Position numbers and translations under genes: made by a program | The notes under the pieces: model-generated | What the model was told of the DNA's origin: nothing | The model's database searches: none | Seen by the model: only the letters and a program-made list of their open reading frames with translations | Assembly: GCA_029721435.1 (NCBI GenBank) | Contig: CM056587.1 | Location: 16,030,667 to 16,094,666, forward strand | DNA length: 64,000 nt | Reading direction: 5' to 3' | Source of the DNA: Gymnothorax reevesii | Lineage: Eukaryota > Chordata > Actinopteri > Anguilliformes > Muraenidae | Part shown: positions 49,967 through 62,491 of the stretch, piece after piece | How the letters are laid out: each line of letters starts with the position of its first letter | How positions within the stretch are numbered: position 1 is the stretch's first letter

Positions 49967-50199
49967 ATCCCCCCGGCATATATTGCGGGGGGATATAGCG
50001 ATCAGTGTGTCCGTCCGTCCGTCCGTCCGTCCGTCTGTAATAAAATCGTTTCCGGACCAGAACTCGAAAACTATACCACTTACAAACACCAAATTTGGTA
50101 TGGACCTTCTCCTTATGGTCTAGTTGTGCCTTTTGGGGGTTTCGGTCCGTCCGTCTGTCCACAGAACCTGTAGGTTACACACCCTACAGCCGGGGGGAT
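49967..50199. mobile_element. 233-bp element with terminal hairpin and CCGT repeats
   Basis: Perfect 11-bp inverted termini ATCCCCCCGGC (49967-49977) and its complement (50189-50199). Just inside the left end the terminus is repeated inverted (GCGGGGGGAT), so the left tip can fold into a hairpin. This is followed by GTCCGTCCGTCCGTCCGTCC and a second CCGT block near the right end. No coding capacity. The architecture is shared with 58742-59529 and partly with 62492-62741. Confidence 0.8.
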
Positions 50200-51691
50200 C
50201 CGCCATTTCCAGATGGCTCTTGTTAGTAAGGCTGATTGAAATGCACCAAATTGCACATCCAAATGACTAGCTGTACTCTTACCGTGATGAGGAAAACTAG
50301 CAACGCATGATAGTCTGGAGTGTTTTTGGAGTGAGTGTGTTGTTGATAAGCAAAGATGATTGAGAAGAAGTCAAGGCAAATAATTGTACTAAAGGGATGT
50401 TCTCTGCCCACCCAATTTTCAGCTCTGGCTATACCACTGCAACTGCGCGAAGCAGGCTTACGACGGTATCCAGCGGCCAATTTTTATTATTACATCATAA
50501 AATATAATGTGTCTTTGATGCTTATTAAAAGTGGAGAAAAAGATTCAGGGATTGATGCAGTCTCATAACTGTAAGTGAGCAACTGCGCAGAATGAGATTC
50601 TCCTTTGTTTACCTCCAAAGAGAGCAAATTGATTGAATGGTTTTGTATGAGGGAATGGCAATGAAAACTGCGTTAGCAACTCCACCATTTCCAGTTTTTA
50701 AGCAGAAAGTACCCATTTTGAAGGGCCTGGAGTTTGCATAGAAAGATAGACACATATGGACTGCATGTGCACAAGAACATTTTCCTGGATCCACAACCTG
50801 CTGATAAAAAAAAAGTGAAAGAAGACCAAATCTTTAACATTTTCAACTTTCCATTTTGACGAAGTCCAACTTTTTTTTTTCTGGCTGCTTTTCAGCCCCA
50901 TTAAAAAGATCATTCATCACAAAAATCAATGCATAAACGTTTATGAATCTGCTTGCCAACGAGAGGGGAAAAAACTATTAGGCGGACAGTTTTAGCCGTG
51001 ATTGCAGCTGTCTTCCCTCTTGGTTTGTCTGGGTAAATAAATATTCCTGTAATTTGTTTTTCATTTAAGCTTTGCTGGGTAATTGATGGCCTTTGTGATG
51101 GGTAAGTTATTCTGTGCTCAGTCAATTTGTTGTGAAGAAATGTGTTTTCCTGTGCTTTTAATGATAAATATAGCAGTTGTTAAGCAGAGAATTTACACAG
51201 TCCACTGTATGCTGTACTAGCACTTGCACCTTTTCCATGTAATTTAATAAGACCTACATTAGATCCATCAGAAGCAGCAGTTATCCCTCCTCAGTTCCAC
51301 TCAGTACCCTACATTTTGATATTATTAGACATCCATTGCTAGATTAATGGAGGCAAAATGCCCAAATATCACGGCACAGCCTAAATTAGGTCTAAAACTA
51401 ACAACAACTGTTGCTTACACTATCTCTGCTTATTGATCTAACGTACTATTGGAAAAATTAATTTACGTTTGAAATATTCAGAATGCAAGTTGTGATGAAT
51501 GCTAATCAGCAGCGTGCGTCCATTTTGAAACCGCTGCACTTTGCAAAGTAAATTGTCGAAGCAAGGTGAGAATACTGACTGAGTTCCACAGAGGCCAAGT
51601 AAATAGGTACCATAATTGCAGGTGTGTTTGTCAAAACATTTTCAAAATTATAGGCGGTAAGAGGAACTGCCTCAAAAATTATGAGAACATG
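50200..51691. other. Non-coding DNA
   Basis: About 1.5 kb, AT-rich, short open frames only. Nothing recognised. Confidence 0.35.
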
Positions 51692-52221
51692 CAGTATCAG
51701 TCAAAAGTTTGGACAAGCCCTTATTTTTCTATCAATATGCATAAAATAAATACTATTTATTTAGCAAAAAAAAAACAAAAAACAAATCCAAAGTTAATTT
51801 GCCATAACCTTTTGCAATAATAATTTCTCAGGATCTCATATAATTTTATTTTCAACTCCAGCAGCCAGGCAGCTCAGAAAGTTCACCCCTGCATGGCTGT
51901 TAATGTTCTCATGGACATGTGGCCCTCATGATTTTTTTTTTTTTCCATTAACATTTTGGTCCAAAAAGTCCCAAATTAACGTTACCTCAATTCTGTTATC
52001 GTAAAATAGAAACAATTTCTTTATTTTGTCAAATACAGCTTCTCCATGAATTCCAAAATTTTGGACATTCTATGATGCACATTATTCATCTTTAAGTTCT
52101 TACAATTTACTTCTTGCCATTCGGCATCTCAGGTCATTCACCTGAGCGAAAACGTTTAAACTTCACAAAACTCTGGAGGGTTGGAACAAGAAAAGTGTGC
52201 CAAAACCTTTGAGTGTTACTG
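51692..52221. mobile_element. Tc1-type short element (530 bp)
   Basis: CAGTATCAGTCAAAAGTTTG at the left and, complemented, CAGTAACACTCAAAGGTTTT at the right are the inverted termini of the same Tc1 group as 33198-33709. No transposase remains. Confidence 0.65.
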
Positions 52222-52774
52222 GATATATTTGTAGACTTCTATCCTTTAAACAAATTTCAAATGGGTGTGATTTCCCGTCCTGTTACCTCACTGCAAGCTC
52301 TTTCAAGCTGGTCCTCATGAATTTGTGCTTTAAAAAGATATCATTTAGTGTTCTCAGAACTGTAAGTGGCCCTGGTAGCTTCCATCTGGGCAGGTTGGGC
52401 CTTCCTACTCATCTTACTCTCTAACTGCCCCATAAACCTGCACCTCTCTTTCATGTTGATGACCATATGTTGAACTGCCAGATAAAATTCCAGCAGTTCT
52501 GGTGGTTTCATGGGTCGTGCCCCATAAACTACAGGGGACAAAATTTCAAAGAAACATCAAGTGGTTCCTACACAGTAAAGGAAATCGCACAATCCATTGT
52601 GACAAGCTGAGGATTCACGATTTGGATTACAGACTCAGGAGCAGAAATAGGTTTTTTGAAATTTCATTCACTTCTGATAATAAGGTGAGAAATTGTTTAT
52701 TTACAGTAGTGTGCAGTGATGATTATACACTGAACAAAATAAAGCTAAATCAGAAACCAAGAACTATTCGACTA
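52222..52774. other. Non-coding DNA
   Basis: About 550 bp, nothing recognised. Confidence 0.3.
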
Positions 52775-53951
52775 CAACCCCAATTCCGAAATATTTGGGA
52801 CGAAGTGTTAATTGTGAATAAAATCAAAATGCAATGACTTTCAGATCACATGAGCCAATATGTTATTTACAATAGAACAGAGATAACATTTCAAATGTTG
52901 AAACTGAGACATTTTACATTTTTATCCACAAAATGAGCTTATTTCAAATTTTCTGGCTGCAACAGGTCTCAAAAAAGTTGGGACACAGGCAAAAAAAAAG
53001 GGGGCTGAAAAAGCAATTGAAATATAAGAGAATCAGCTGAAAGAACATTTAGCACGTAATTAAGTTAGCTGGCATCAGGTGTGTAACATGATTGGCTATA
53101 AAAGGGATGTCTTAGAGAGGCTGAGTCTCTCAGAAGTAAAGATGGCCAGAGGCTTTCCAACCTGTGAAGACTTGCGTAAAAAAATGGTGGAATACTTTAA
53201 AAACAATGTTCCTCAACGTCAAATTGCAAAGGCTTTGAAGGTCTCGTCATTGACAGTGCATAACATCACCAGAAGATTCAGAGAAAATGGAAAAATCTCT
53301 GTGCATGAGGGACAAGGCCGAAGACCTTTACTGGATGCCCATGATCTTTGGGCCCTCAGATGCCACTGCATCATTCACCGGCATGATTCTGTCATTGGCA
53401 TTACTAAATGGGCCCAGGGATAATTCAGGAAACAACTGTCTGTAAACACAGTCCGCCGTGCCATCCACAGATGCCACCTAAAACTCTATCATGCAAAAAG
53501 GAAGCCATTGTTGAGAATGATGTAGAAGCGCCGCTGTGTTCCCTTGGCCAAGGCTCATTTAGAATGGACTGTAGCAAGGTGGCAAAGTGCCCTGTGGTCA
53601 GACAAGTCCAAATTTCACATTCTTGTCGGAAATCATGGGCGCTGTGTCCTCCGGGCTGAAGAAAAAAGGACCATGAATGCTGAAAGGTATATAAAGGTTT
53701 GAGCGCAACATTTTCTCCCCTCCAGAGGATATCTATTCCAGGGAAAGCCTTGTGTATTTCAGCAAGACAATGTAAAACCACATACTGCAGCTATTACAAC
53801 AGCATGGCTTCGTAGTGGAAGAGTCCGAGTGCTGAGCTGGCCTGCCTGCAGTCCTGATCTTTCACCAGATGAGAATGTTTGGCGTATAAATCAACGACAA
53901 GTCCGTCAAAGGAGACCCAAAACTCTCCAGCAGCTGGAAGCCTGTATTAAA

Positions 53952-54142
53952 CTTAAATTGGAGGATTTTTCTTCCTCTTGGGAGTTTTTTGCCTCATTTG
54001 CTGGAGTGGGGAATAGGCTGGGCACTGCCCTTTTATTTATCTGAAGTCTCACTGTAAAGGGTCTTTGTGACAGTCTCTGCGAAAAGCCCTATACAAAATG
54101 TATACATAAATACAAAAAATTAAACAAGTGTAGGATCAAATA
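53952..54142 (+). mobile_element. LINE 3' end inserted in the transposase
   Basis: TTTTTCTTCCTCTTGGGAGTT, CACTGTAAAGGGTCTTTGTGAC and AAAGCCCTATACAAAATGTA resemble the 3' end of L2-type LINEs (TGTAAAGCG...TTGTGA...AAAGCGCTATATAAAT). It interrupts the transposase between its EACIK and KLVSSMP segments. Confidence 0.6.
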
Positions 54143-54214
54143 TCAATGGCTAAACTCAAAAAACTTGTCTCCTCAATGCCCAGACGCCTGCACTCTGTGT
54201 TAAAAAGAAGACAG

Positions 54215-54415
54215 GAGGGGCGCCCCGGTGGCTCATCGGTCTGGGTGCGCGTGCCATGGAGTCTGTGTCCTTCCTGCGGCGACCTGGGCTTGAGTCCGCC
54301 TGGGGTCATTTGCTGCATGTCTTCCCCCATTCTTCCCCATGGCTTTCCTGTCTCTCTGCACTTTGTAGCTATCAAGTAAAAGAAAAATTCCCAAAAAAAA
54401 TAATCTTTAAGAGAA
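54215..54415 (+). mobile_element. tRNA-derived SINE
   Basis: GTGGCTCATCGGTCTGGGTGC (box A region, 54228-54248) and GACCTGGGCTTGAGTCCGCC (box B, 54281-54300) have tRNA spacing, followed by a non-tRNA body and an A-rich tail. It is flanked by AAGAAG-like repeats and splits the last codons of the Tc1 transposase. Confidence 0.75.
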
Positions 54416-54636
54416 GAAGAGAGGATGCTACACCATGGTAAACAGGCCCCTGTCCCAACTTTTTTGAGCTCGTAGCAGCCATCAAATTTGAAATGAGCTC
54501 ATTTTGTGGATGAAATTGTAAAATTTCTCAGTTTCAACATTTTGCTTTGTTATCTCTATCTCTATGACACTATTGTTCTATTGTGAATAAAATACTGTCT
54601 GGTGTAATTGTCCCAACTATTTCGGAATTGGGCTTG

Positions 54637-55364
54637 TACCCGTGAGAATAATTTTTTTTGTTCTCATTACCTACAATAGTGTTTTTCAATACATTTTTAA
54701 CCAAAAAATTATACAGAAGTAATATATTAGGGCCCCTTTTTGAAAAAAAGTGGTGGTGTATAATCATCACTGCACACTACAGTAGATGTCCAGTATTAGG
54801 TTCTTGATGGGAACAGTTGGAACGACACCAAACAGTAGCCTAGGAGCTCATAACCACCTTTAATCTGCCACTGCCGACAGCAAGTTTCCCATGAAAACTG
54901 CTGACATTGCGCTCCGACGTCTGCCGTGCTCGTCTCATGGTGCCACAAAATTTCGATTCTTGAAAATGTCACACAGGTCAAGATAAAGTTGCAGGGAGTT
55001 TTCTCAGTAACCTTGGGTCACGTCTATGAAAATAATCAGATATTCTCTCATTTAACACACCATGAGCTTAATGACGCCTGATAATGACGAGACGGATCAA
55101 ATCAAAATACTATGAAAATTGACATACAGAATCCAAAGGATACATACGGCAGCAGGGGGTTGTGGTTTATAATCTACGATTTCTTACTTCCAAGGTTGTT
55201 CCTATATTTCCCCGCTGGAAGGAAGCAATGAAAGAGTTAATGGCCTCCTTTTCTCATTGTCATGGCTACCAGCCAGAATACTTCCAGTTCGTATCTGTTA
55301 TCAAGAAAGATTTCTTGCTGTTTAGAGAATTCAGATGCACCCAGAGCCGGAGGCTCCAATCAGC
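54637..55364. other. Non-coding DNA
   Basis: About 730 bp, nothing recognised. Confidence 0.3.
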
Positions 55365-55495
55365 AATGCATGCTTGTCTTTTCACTGTGGGAGAGTACCG
55401 ACGTATCCTGAGAATACCCACGTGGGGAGCATGCGATTCAACACAGAAAGGGCCCAGGTTAGATTTGAAATCATGACCTGCTGTGAGGTAATTAT
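55365..55495 (-). mobile_element. SINE-like repeat, minus strand
   Basis: On the minus strand, ACAGCAGGTCATGATTTCAA, CCTGGGCCCTTTCTGTGTTG, GCATGCTCCCCACGTGGGTA and a closing CTCCCACAG reproduce the common teleost repeat with a box-B-like GGTTCAAATCC followed by TTTCTGTGTGGAGTTTGCAT and CTTCCTCCCACAG. Diverged and partial. Confidence 0.6.
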
Positions 55496-56374
55496 TACCT
55501 ACTAAACCATTTTAAGATTTTATTTTAACCTCAAGCACTACTTGACTTTTCTCATCCATCTCAGCGTGACTGAAAAACTGGAAATAAAAATGAAATAATG
55601 TCGGAAAGATGCACAAGTTGGCAAAATGTGTGGCACAAACTCATTTGACAGTGTGATAATCTTAATTTTGAGTTTTGAAGGCTCTAGGTGTGGACAGATG
55701 ATGCTTTTGTTAATCTAATCTGGATTTGGACAATATTTGTTGATATTGTTTTGGATGGCTCCAGTGATATCACCTTATGACCCAAACTGACCAATAGATG
55801 AGGATGCCAAGAGAGAGGAAACAGTAGAGCATTCCATTCATTCTCGAATGGTCCCCTTAATCACAATCACTAAAATAAAGTTGATATTATACTTAGCTGA
55901 GGAATGAACTCTATTTTAAAAAAATAAGTCCTGGTGGTCAGAAATTTTGCTGGAAAAAACAAATTTTTGCTGACAATTATTATTTTGTCATTCTGACTGA
56001 AGCACAGTCTCACCATTGGAGCAAGACTCATGCTAACATTTATGCCTTTTATTGGACAGATTCATAAAATCAGACATTCACTGCAGCTCAAGGCATATTT
56101 AGCAGAACGGGAACAACAGGCCAGGGGGAAAGATGTTTATTGCAAAAAAAACTGTTTATATTTTTCAAATGAATTTTGTAAGGTAAACATACCTAAATTA
56201 CACATTTAATTACATTAGACCAAAGTATTGCAATTTTGGATAATCTTTTTTTCCAATAATACAAGAGCCATGTTATATTAATTTTTGAGAAGGAAATACC
56301 TGTACTTAGGAATGGCATGGGTCCATTTTGAAGACTCCTGTGGCTCCTTCCACAGCAGTTACTCGTCCTTGTTA
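55496..56374. other. Non-coding DNA
   Basis: About 880 bp, AT-rich, nothing recognised. Ends with the TTA duplicated by copy B. Confidence 0.35.
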
Positions 56375-58230
56375 GGGAGCTTGTCAATATACTGAACGCA
56401 TTCAAATTTGAGCTGGTGTTCAAAAATGAACGAGTCTCCATTCGTGTGCAGCTTAAAAATGAATGGCAGTGCATTCAAAAATGAACAAGCATGTGTTCGT
56501 TTTTGACCGGACGGCATGGAAAAACGAACGCAGCTACCCTCTCTCGCATTACAAAATGAATCTGTTCTCCACTTTGCAAAATTTACTCCAAACTGCGTAA
56601 ATATATCCTTCTTTCCCTCCAAGAAAAAAATTCCCCGTCTCCCATCCTGCAGAATTTAGAAGTATATTGTAAAGTATATGCCTATTAAACAGCAGTTTTC
56701 ACGTCCCCTAAAAAATCCAACTAAATTTCCAGTTTCAAGTTTATATCTTTACAAATCATCAATCTTTCGCTATGCGCTTACACTTTTCATTGAGTTCGAT
56801 AAAATGCTTTAACACATTCCACACTCAAGACTGGAGATAAATTGTGATTCACTGGTACTGGGGTACATTCAGTCAGCCAAAAATTCAAATGTTGCTGTGT
56901 GAATACTTCACTGGAATGAGCATTGCTTCCGTGTGGGGTCAGTATGCCACTTTTTCCTTCTTATATAAAAATGCATTTTAGAATTGCAAATCATGACGTG
57001 AACCGCTAGGCAATTTGTATGCGAAAGATTGTAGTTTTTTTTTTCAATTGCTAGATCCAGTGCTGATTAAAATTATTGTTAACGCATTGTATCACATCAT
57101 CTGCACGACAGCCCAAGTTTAATAGTTCTATTCTGTGAGTGGAAGAACTAGGATAACGTAGTCCCGCTCATATCAAATTGAAAAATTATCTGTGATATTA
57201 ATCCTTTCTTTTCAAACTTGTGAACGCGCAAGCCAAAAAAAAAAAAAGCCAAACTTTACAGCCCACTACGTACACGATGAGTTCTGCAATAATATTCAGA
57301 TTTTGTTCCATTGATTATCGCAGATTTTGTACCATTTGTCATATTATGTGTTGTTATGTGTCATTTATTGTACAGTATTTTTTCAAATTGAACTCATAGC
57401 ATATGAAACCGCTTCTCTGTGGGAGCTACCGACGACAAGTCCAGATCTAGATAAGCAGATAAGCAAAGTAAAACCTCTCTATTTGTACAGTGTTATAAAA
57501 TCAGCATGTCTAAATGTTAATAAATATTTATCTTCTCCCTTCCCCATTTATGAATATAACCCTTATTATAAGGGTGCTATCAGTTCAATTAATGAATAAG
57601 CTTGATTGCAAGATAAACCACTAAGTAGTCTTGTGATGCCATGGGGATTAGCTGGATCAGGGATACGAGATCGCAGAGTGAGACCTGAATTCATGCGACA
57701 CGCTGGAATACCGGTGACAATAGTTTTGGATGATGTGCACGATTAATACTTAATTTGTTCAGTCAACTAAATTCAATATGTTTTTGTTAAGATAACCGGA
57801 ATCTGTTTTTGTTCAGAGAACAGGAGTGGGTCACATATAATCCCATTCCTGTAGCGTAACATAATTGCAAATGATCTTTAGCAGGCGGATTATAGCCAGT
57901 ATATGAAAAAAAAAATAACAATGACAATGAGAACTATTTCACTTTAAGGAACTGAGAATTTAAAATAGGCCTGCACAAGCGTTTATACAATCCGTCATCC
58001 ATATTCCGTCGTCGTTCACAAAAGTATCCGCGCCCGTAATCTAAAAGCTCACTTTACACATAGATGAGGCCTTGGGCAGGCATCGGAGAATGAACGTATC
58101 GGAAAATGAACGAAAGGGTGTTCAACATGGAACGCAGTGACCAGGTTTGCAGCCTCGAACAAATCCAAAAATGAACAGGCGTCTGTTCAAAAATGAACGC
58201 GTTCACTGTTCAGTATATTGTCAAGCTCCC
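56375..58230. mobile_element. Harbinger-type element, copy B
   Basis: Inverted termini GGGAGCTTGTCAATATACTG (56375) and its complement ending at 58230, flanked on both sides by TTA (56372-56374, 58231-58233). The left about 170 bp and right about 130 bp match copy A (25183-26148), including TTTTTGACCGGACGGCAT and CCTTGGGCAGGCATCGG. The 1.5-kb interior differs from copy A; its longest frame (57327-57599) resembles nothing I know. Confidence 0.8.
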
Positions 58231-58233
58231 TTA

Positions 58234-58741
58234 CTCAAACCGCTTCAAAAGTGTATAAGTTAACAAGTAAAAAAAAAACATTATATATCTAATATTAATG
58301 AATAAATAAACTACTGGCAAGTGGCAATGGCGGGGGTCCAGGTATTTGAATGTCACAAAATTTGAAAACAAAAAGACTAAAAAATTAGTCTGGTTCAAAA
58401 AGCAGTTTTGATCTCCCTCTTTTACCCTCTGTGAAAACTGCTGGAGACTCCCCTGTCTCCCACTTGTCTCTCTGTCTTGTCATCTAGTTGGTTCAGTTCG
58501 TCTCCCCAGTCTGTGTGCTTACCTGCTTCGGGTGATTTCAATGGTTTCTGGTGTTCCATATTATTACTTCAATTCTCGTTTACTTCCTTCACCTTGCTTT
58601 TCTAGATTACTAACAAGACTAACATTTATATTTTGTATCATAGTCTACTAACCCAACTAATCTGTGTATACATTACTAGCTCACTAATAAACACTTCGGT
58701 TAACTTGGAAAGCTGCACCTCTACTAATTGTTACTAATTAT
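58234..58741. other. Non-coding DNA
   Basis: About 500 bp, CT-rich part near 58410-58510. Nothing recognised. Confidence 0.3.
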
Positions 58742-59529
58742 ATCCCCGAACGCCAAATGGCGTTCCGGGGATATGATGTTTTTTGGTCCGACTGCCGCCG
58801 CCTCAGTGCTCTACGTGTTAACGCAATAACTTCAGTAATATTTCAATTACAAATTTCAAGTTTTGCATATAAGTATCATTAAGAGGAAGAATTTATTCAA
58901 TTTTGGACAATTTACGATTTCTAGATTGGCCACCAGGGGCCAAATACTGATTTACGTGTTAACGGGATAACTTCAGTAATATTTCAATTAGAAATTACAA
59001 GTTTTGCATATGAGTAAGAATCATAAAGAGGAAGAACTGATTCGATTTTGGACAATTTACAATTTCTAGATTGGCCACCAGGGGCCAAAAACTGAAAAAA
59101 ATCTGTTTTTAATCATATCTCTGAAAATATTAGTTTGATTGACCTCAAATCAAGTGCAAATGTAAGGTCATGACCCGAGGATGTGTCCCATGGTGACATA
59201 ATACCTGCTTGGTTCAAAATTTTGACACAAGGTAGAGCTTTGTCACAAAATTCACCATTTTTGCCATATCTTTGAAACCATTTGTCCAATTGACATGAAA
59301 CTATGTGCAACTGCAAGGTCATGACCTCACGTGTCACATGATGACATCACATCTGTATGGTTCAAAATTTTGCCACCAGGTGGTGCTTTGTGATGGAAAA
59401 TGACCATTTTTGCCATATCTTCAGAACCATTTGTCCAATTGACCTGAAATTAAGTTCAAATGAAAGTTCATGACCTGAGGGGCTTTATATTGTATTGGGT
59501 CTATTCAAGGATTGGGGATGTTCGGGGAT
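58742..59529. mobile_element. Hairpin-ended element with internal tandem repeats
   Basis: Inverted termini ATCCCCGAAC (58742-58751) and its complement (59520-59529). Immediately inside the left end the terminus is repeated inverted (GGCGTTCCGGGGATAT), giving a hairpin of about 15 bp per arm with an AAAT loop. The interior has two 138-bp copies (TTAACGxxATAACTTCAGTA, 58818 and 58957) and then three 148-bp copies (GCCATATCTTxxxAACCATT, from 59112). No coding capacity. Confidence 0.8.
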
Positions 59530-60061
59530 GTACTCCAAGCCGTCCTCTCCGATAAGCCTGGTTCAATCTCAGCAATCGCCCTGTTCAACACTGCAAAAAA
59601 TGATTTTCAAGAAAGGGAAATTTACTTATTTTAAGAGTTAACACTTGTTTCTATCACCATTTTCTTAGGACAAAAAAATTAGTCCTTGATTTTAGGTAAT
59701 TTTGACTACCTTGCCAATGGGGTAAGTAAATTTCACTAATCAAGTGAACTTAAGTAAAGTTAAAACCTAATAAAACCAACATGAGTTGCAACATAGCTTT
59801 TCTTATGTTAAATGACCTGACATTCTTATACAATAGAATAAATGCTTAATCATATTTTCTCCAAAAAAATGGCCCGTGTTAAATTTCAGTTTGTCTCAAT
59901 GCATTTGTTATGTGCAAAGGCTTATAACTACTCAGGAAAAAGAAAAGGTTTGAGGGATATTCACACTGCAATAAAAAGGTTGACTCAATATAAGTAGGCG
60001 AAGGCGACCAGTTACAAATCCATTTTTGAGAAGGTTCAACTTCAAGTTCCAACTTTGTGCA
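59530..60061. other. Non-coding DNA
   Basis: About 530 bp, AT-rich, nothing recognised. Confidence 0.3.
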
Positions 60062-61152
60062 TGTGACGTAGCGTTCAGGAACCACAAATCCAAAAACGTA
60101 TGCCTTTAATGAAGTCCCAGTCAAAGCCAAAACAATACGAAATCCAAGTAGTCGACTAGACAGGCAGGGGTCAGAACCAGGAAGAGAGATGAGCAAAAGT
60201 ACATAAATGGTAGGCAAAATGTCATAGTCGATGAACATACACAGGGCATCCAAACACAGAAATCATGGTCATACAAAAATGGGTCAAAATCCAAAAAGAC
60301 AAAACAATACAAGAAGGGCAATGGCAATCGTAGTCGGACAAACCAGTAGAAGAAAACCAATACTCTGGGGCATACGCAGCACTCTGCACAAAGAAATATT
60401 GATCAACATCCTGACAAAGCCAGCACTGCAGTGAGGACTCTTAAATAGACGGGAGTGAAGTCACATGCTATGCAGGGAACAGGTGAGCTGGATCAGACTA
60501 ATTACAATGGGAGAATCACATGAGGGAAACCCTGACCATGAAAATTAGCGAAAGCCAAGACACGGACGGGAATCACACAAACAGCCTATGACATTTAAAC
60601 AGCTGCGGTCAAGGAGTTCCAAGTGCACAGATAACAAGTGCAGGAAAGTAATTAAGCTCATGCGAGAGATCTCGCAGAAACGCAGGGGGAGACAGGTACA
60701 GTTGAGCAAGAGGCGGAGACTAGAACAGGGCGACAGCTGTGAGGGAATTAGTATAAATTAGTAGCGGTGCAACTTTACAGATGTAACTAGAGTGCTCGCT
60801 TGTAAGTTAGTAATCTATATACATGGATTAGTTGTGCTAGTAGATTATGATTCAAAATACAAATGTTAGTTTTGTTAGTAATCAGAACAGTAAAATGAAG
60901 GAAGTAAATGAGAATCGAAGAAATATATTAAACACCAGAATTAATTTAAATCACCCGAAGTCAGTGAGCGCGAAGACAGGGAAGACGGACTGAACCAACT
61001 AGATCACAAGACAGGGGAGACAAGTGCAATGGAACTGAGAAATGGAATGAACCAAAAACCTGAGGGTTACAATAACCAAAAAGAATAAATAAAAGACAAA
61101 ATCATGAACACTGAGCTTGAACATAAACATGACCAAAACCATAATCATGACA
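60062..61152. mobile_element. Solo LTR, family A copy 2
   Basis: TGTGACGTAGCGTTCAGGAA to CCATAATCATGACA, 1.09 kb, with flanks GTGCA (60057-60061) and GTGGA (61153-61157) as an imperfect 5-bp duplication. It aligns in order with 43248-44335 in the same orientation. No retroelement genes adjoin it. Confidence 0.8.
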
Positions 61153-62491
61153 GTGGACCCACAGGGACTTGAAGTTGAGCGAACTCAAAAAATGCTTTGC
61201 TGCTTGGTTACCTTTAAGTTTTGTCTTTTTTTTTTGCAGTGAAAAGTGAACTATGAGCACAACACCGACGACTCTCTCCGTGTCAGAAATCATCAGAGCT
61301 TTATGGGGAGCTCTGTCCCAATTAATCTGCTCCAACCATTGTTAATTATAAATTAATTTTGTCAATGTGTTCAGCTACACGCCACAATATGTTTTGTGTT
61401 ACACGCATCTGAATTGTCGTTTTAACTCCTCTGTTTTTCTATGTTGCAAACTTCACCCTGACTTGCACAATTTTGATGGACTCAACAGGCCAAGAGATTT
61501 TTTAAAGTCACATTGACTGTAAATAATATTGACACATGGGAATCTCATTTGAGATGCACGTTAGGTCAAGAACAGTCATAAATAATTACATAGCCCATCT
61601 AAAAAACAAAAACAGAACAAAATGTATTGTCATGTAATGTAGGCCAGGTGCAAGGCTCTATGTGGGCACACACGTCGTACAGCCCAGGTTCCAGACGGGT
61701 TTTCTACTTTCGCAAAGCACTGATGTCAGGTCGTTACGGATGTCCTTATATGGTCGTCTGCTCCAGGCACAGCACAGAATTGGGTTCCGCCCCTCCGTAG
61801 GCTTCCAGAATTGGGCCAATCAGAAGGAAGTGAGCTTTTGTAGTTTTATGTAGGGGTGCTTTGAAGAGGGAGGAGCAAAAACAACGTTTTTTTAGGGGTC
61901 AATATTAGAGATTTTCTTTCATCTTAAATCTTAAAGGTACGGTAGTGGAGTTCCAGAATATGAATAAAGGTTGACATTTTGCACAGTATTGCCTCTTTAA
62001 AAATGATACGTCATGCAAACCTTGTTTAACCGTAGTAGAAGTATCACACTGTAATTGAAAGCTACAGCATTTTGAGGGAGGAGTGTTGAAATGTGAGATT
62101 TCAGACTGTGCAGTCTTAAGCTTACATCATACTATTATAAATTGACAGAATTTAACAGTTAATTCAACACAGTTTTTTGCTGTTATTTTAACTCTAAGTA
62201 GAGTCTTACGTGCATATAACTTTGGTTTACAGTTAACATGCATGGAACCACAAATTTGCATGTGTCACTGCAGTGGTCCAGGCTTTTACACGGAGCCGAG
62301 GTTGATGAGGTACGGCTGTACCAGGCTTGACCGACATTTTTTGCAATTTTGACCCCTCTCATGTTAAACAAGTGATATGCAGAAGCGCAAGGATTTGAAT
62401 CAGCATTTGCACTCTGTTATAAACTGATTGTGAAATTACAGTTAAAATAACTGGCAAAATAGGTACCAGTTTATCACATTGCAAATTATTA
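61153..62491. other. Non-coding DNA
   Basis: About 1.3 kb. A short stretch near 61940-62000 (AAAGGTACGGTAGTGGAG) resembles a MITE end but its partner was not found. No gene recognised. Confidence 0.3.

Larger units (their letters stand above)
53142..54441 (+). pseudogene. Tc1/mariner transposase, one frame with three stops, split by two insertions
   Basis: Starting at ATG 53142 (MARGFPTCEDLRKKMVEYFK), it has a paired helix-turn-helix (QRQIAKALKVSSLTVHNITR) and a GRRP-type linker. It then has the catalytic triad LWSDKSKF (Asp 53601), FQQDNVKPH (Asp 53766) and SPDENVW (Glu 53871), giving DD34E. All lie in one frame, broken only by stops at 53421, 53523 and 53700. After about 53950 a LINE 3' end intervenes; the C-terminus resumes as KLVSSMPRRLHSVLKRR, is cut again by a SINE, and ends RGDATPW-stop at 54441. 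It is inactive but little decayed. Confidence 0.9.
52775..54636 (+). mobile_element. Complete Tc1/mariner element with nested LINE tail and SINE
   Basis: Termini CAACCCCAATTCCGAAATAT (52775) and the complement CAAGCCCAATTCCGAAATAG (ending 54636) are flanked by TA on both sides (52773-52774, 54637-54638), the Tc1/mariner target duplication. Inverted similarity extends about 210 bp inward (AATGTTGAAACTGAGA, CACAAAATGAGC, CAATAGAACA). It encodes the transposase at 53142-54441. Confidence 0.9.
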
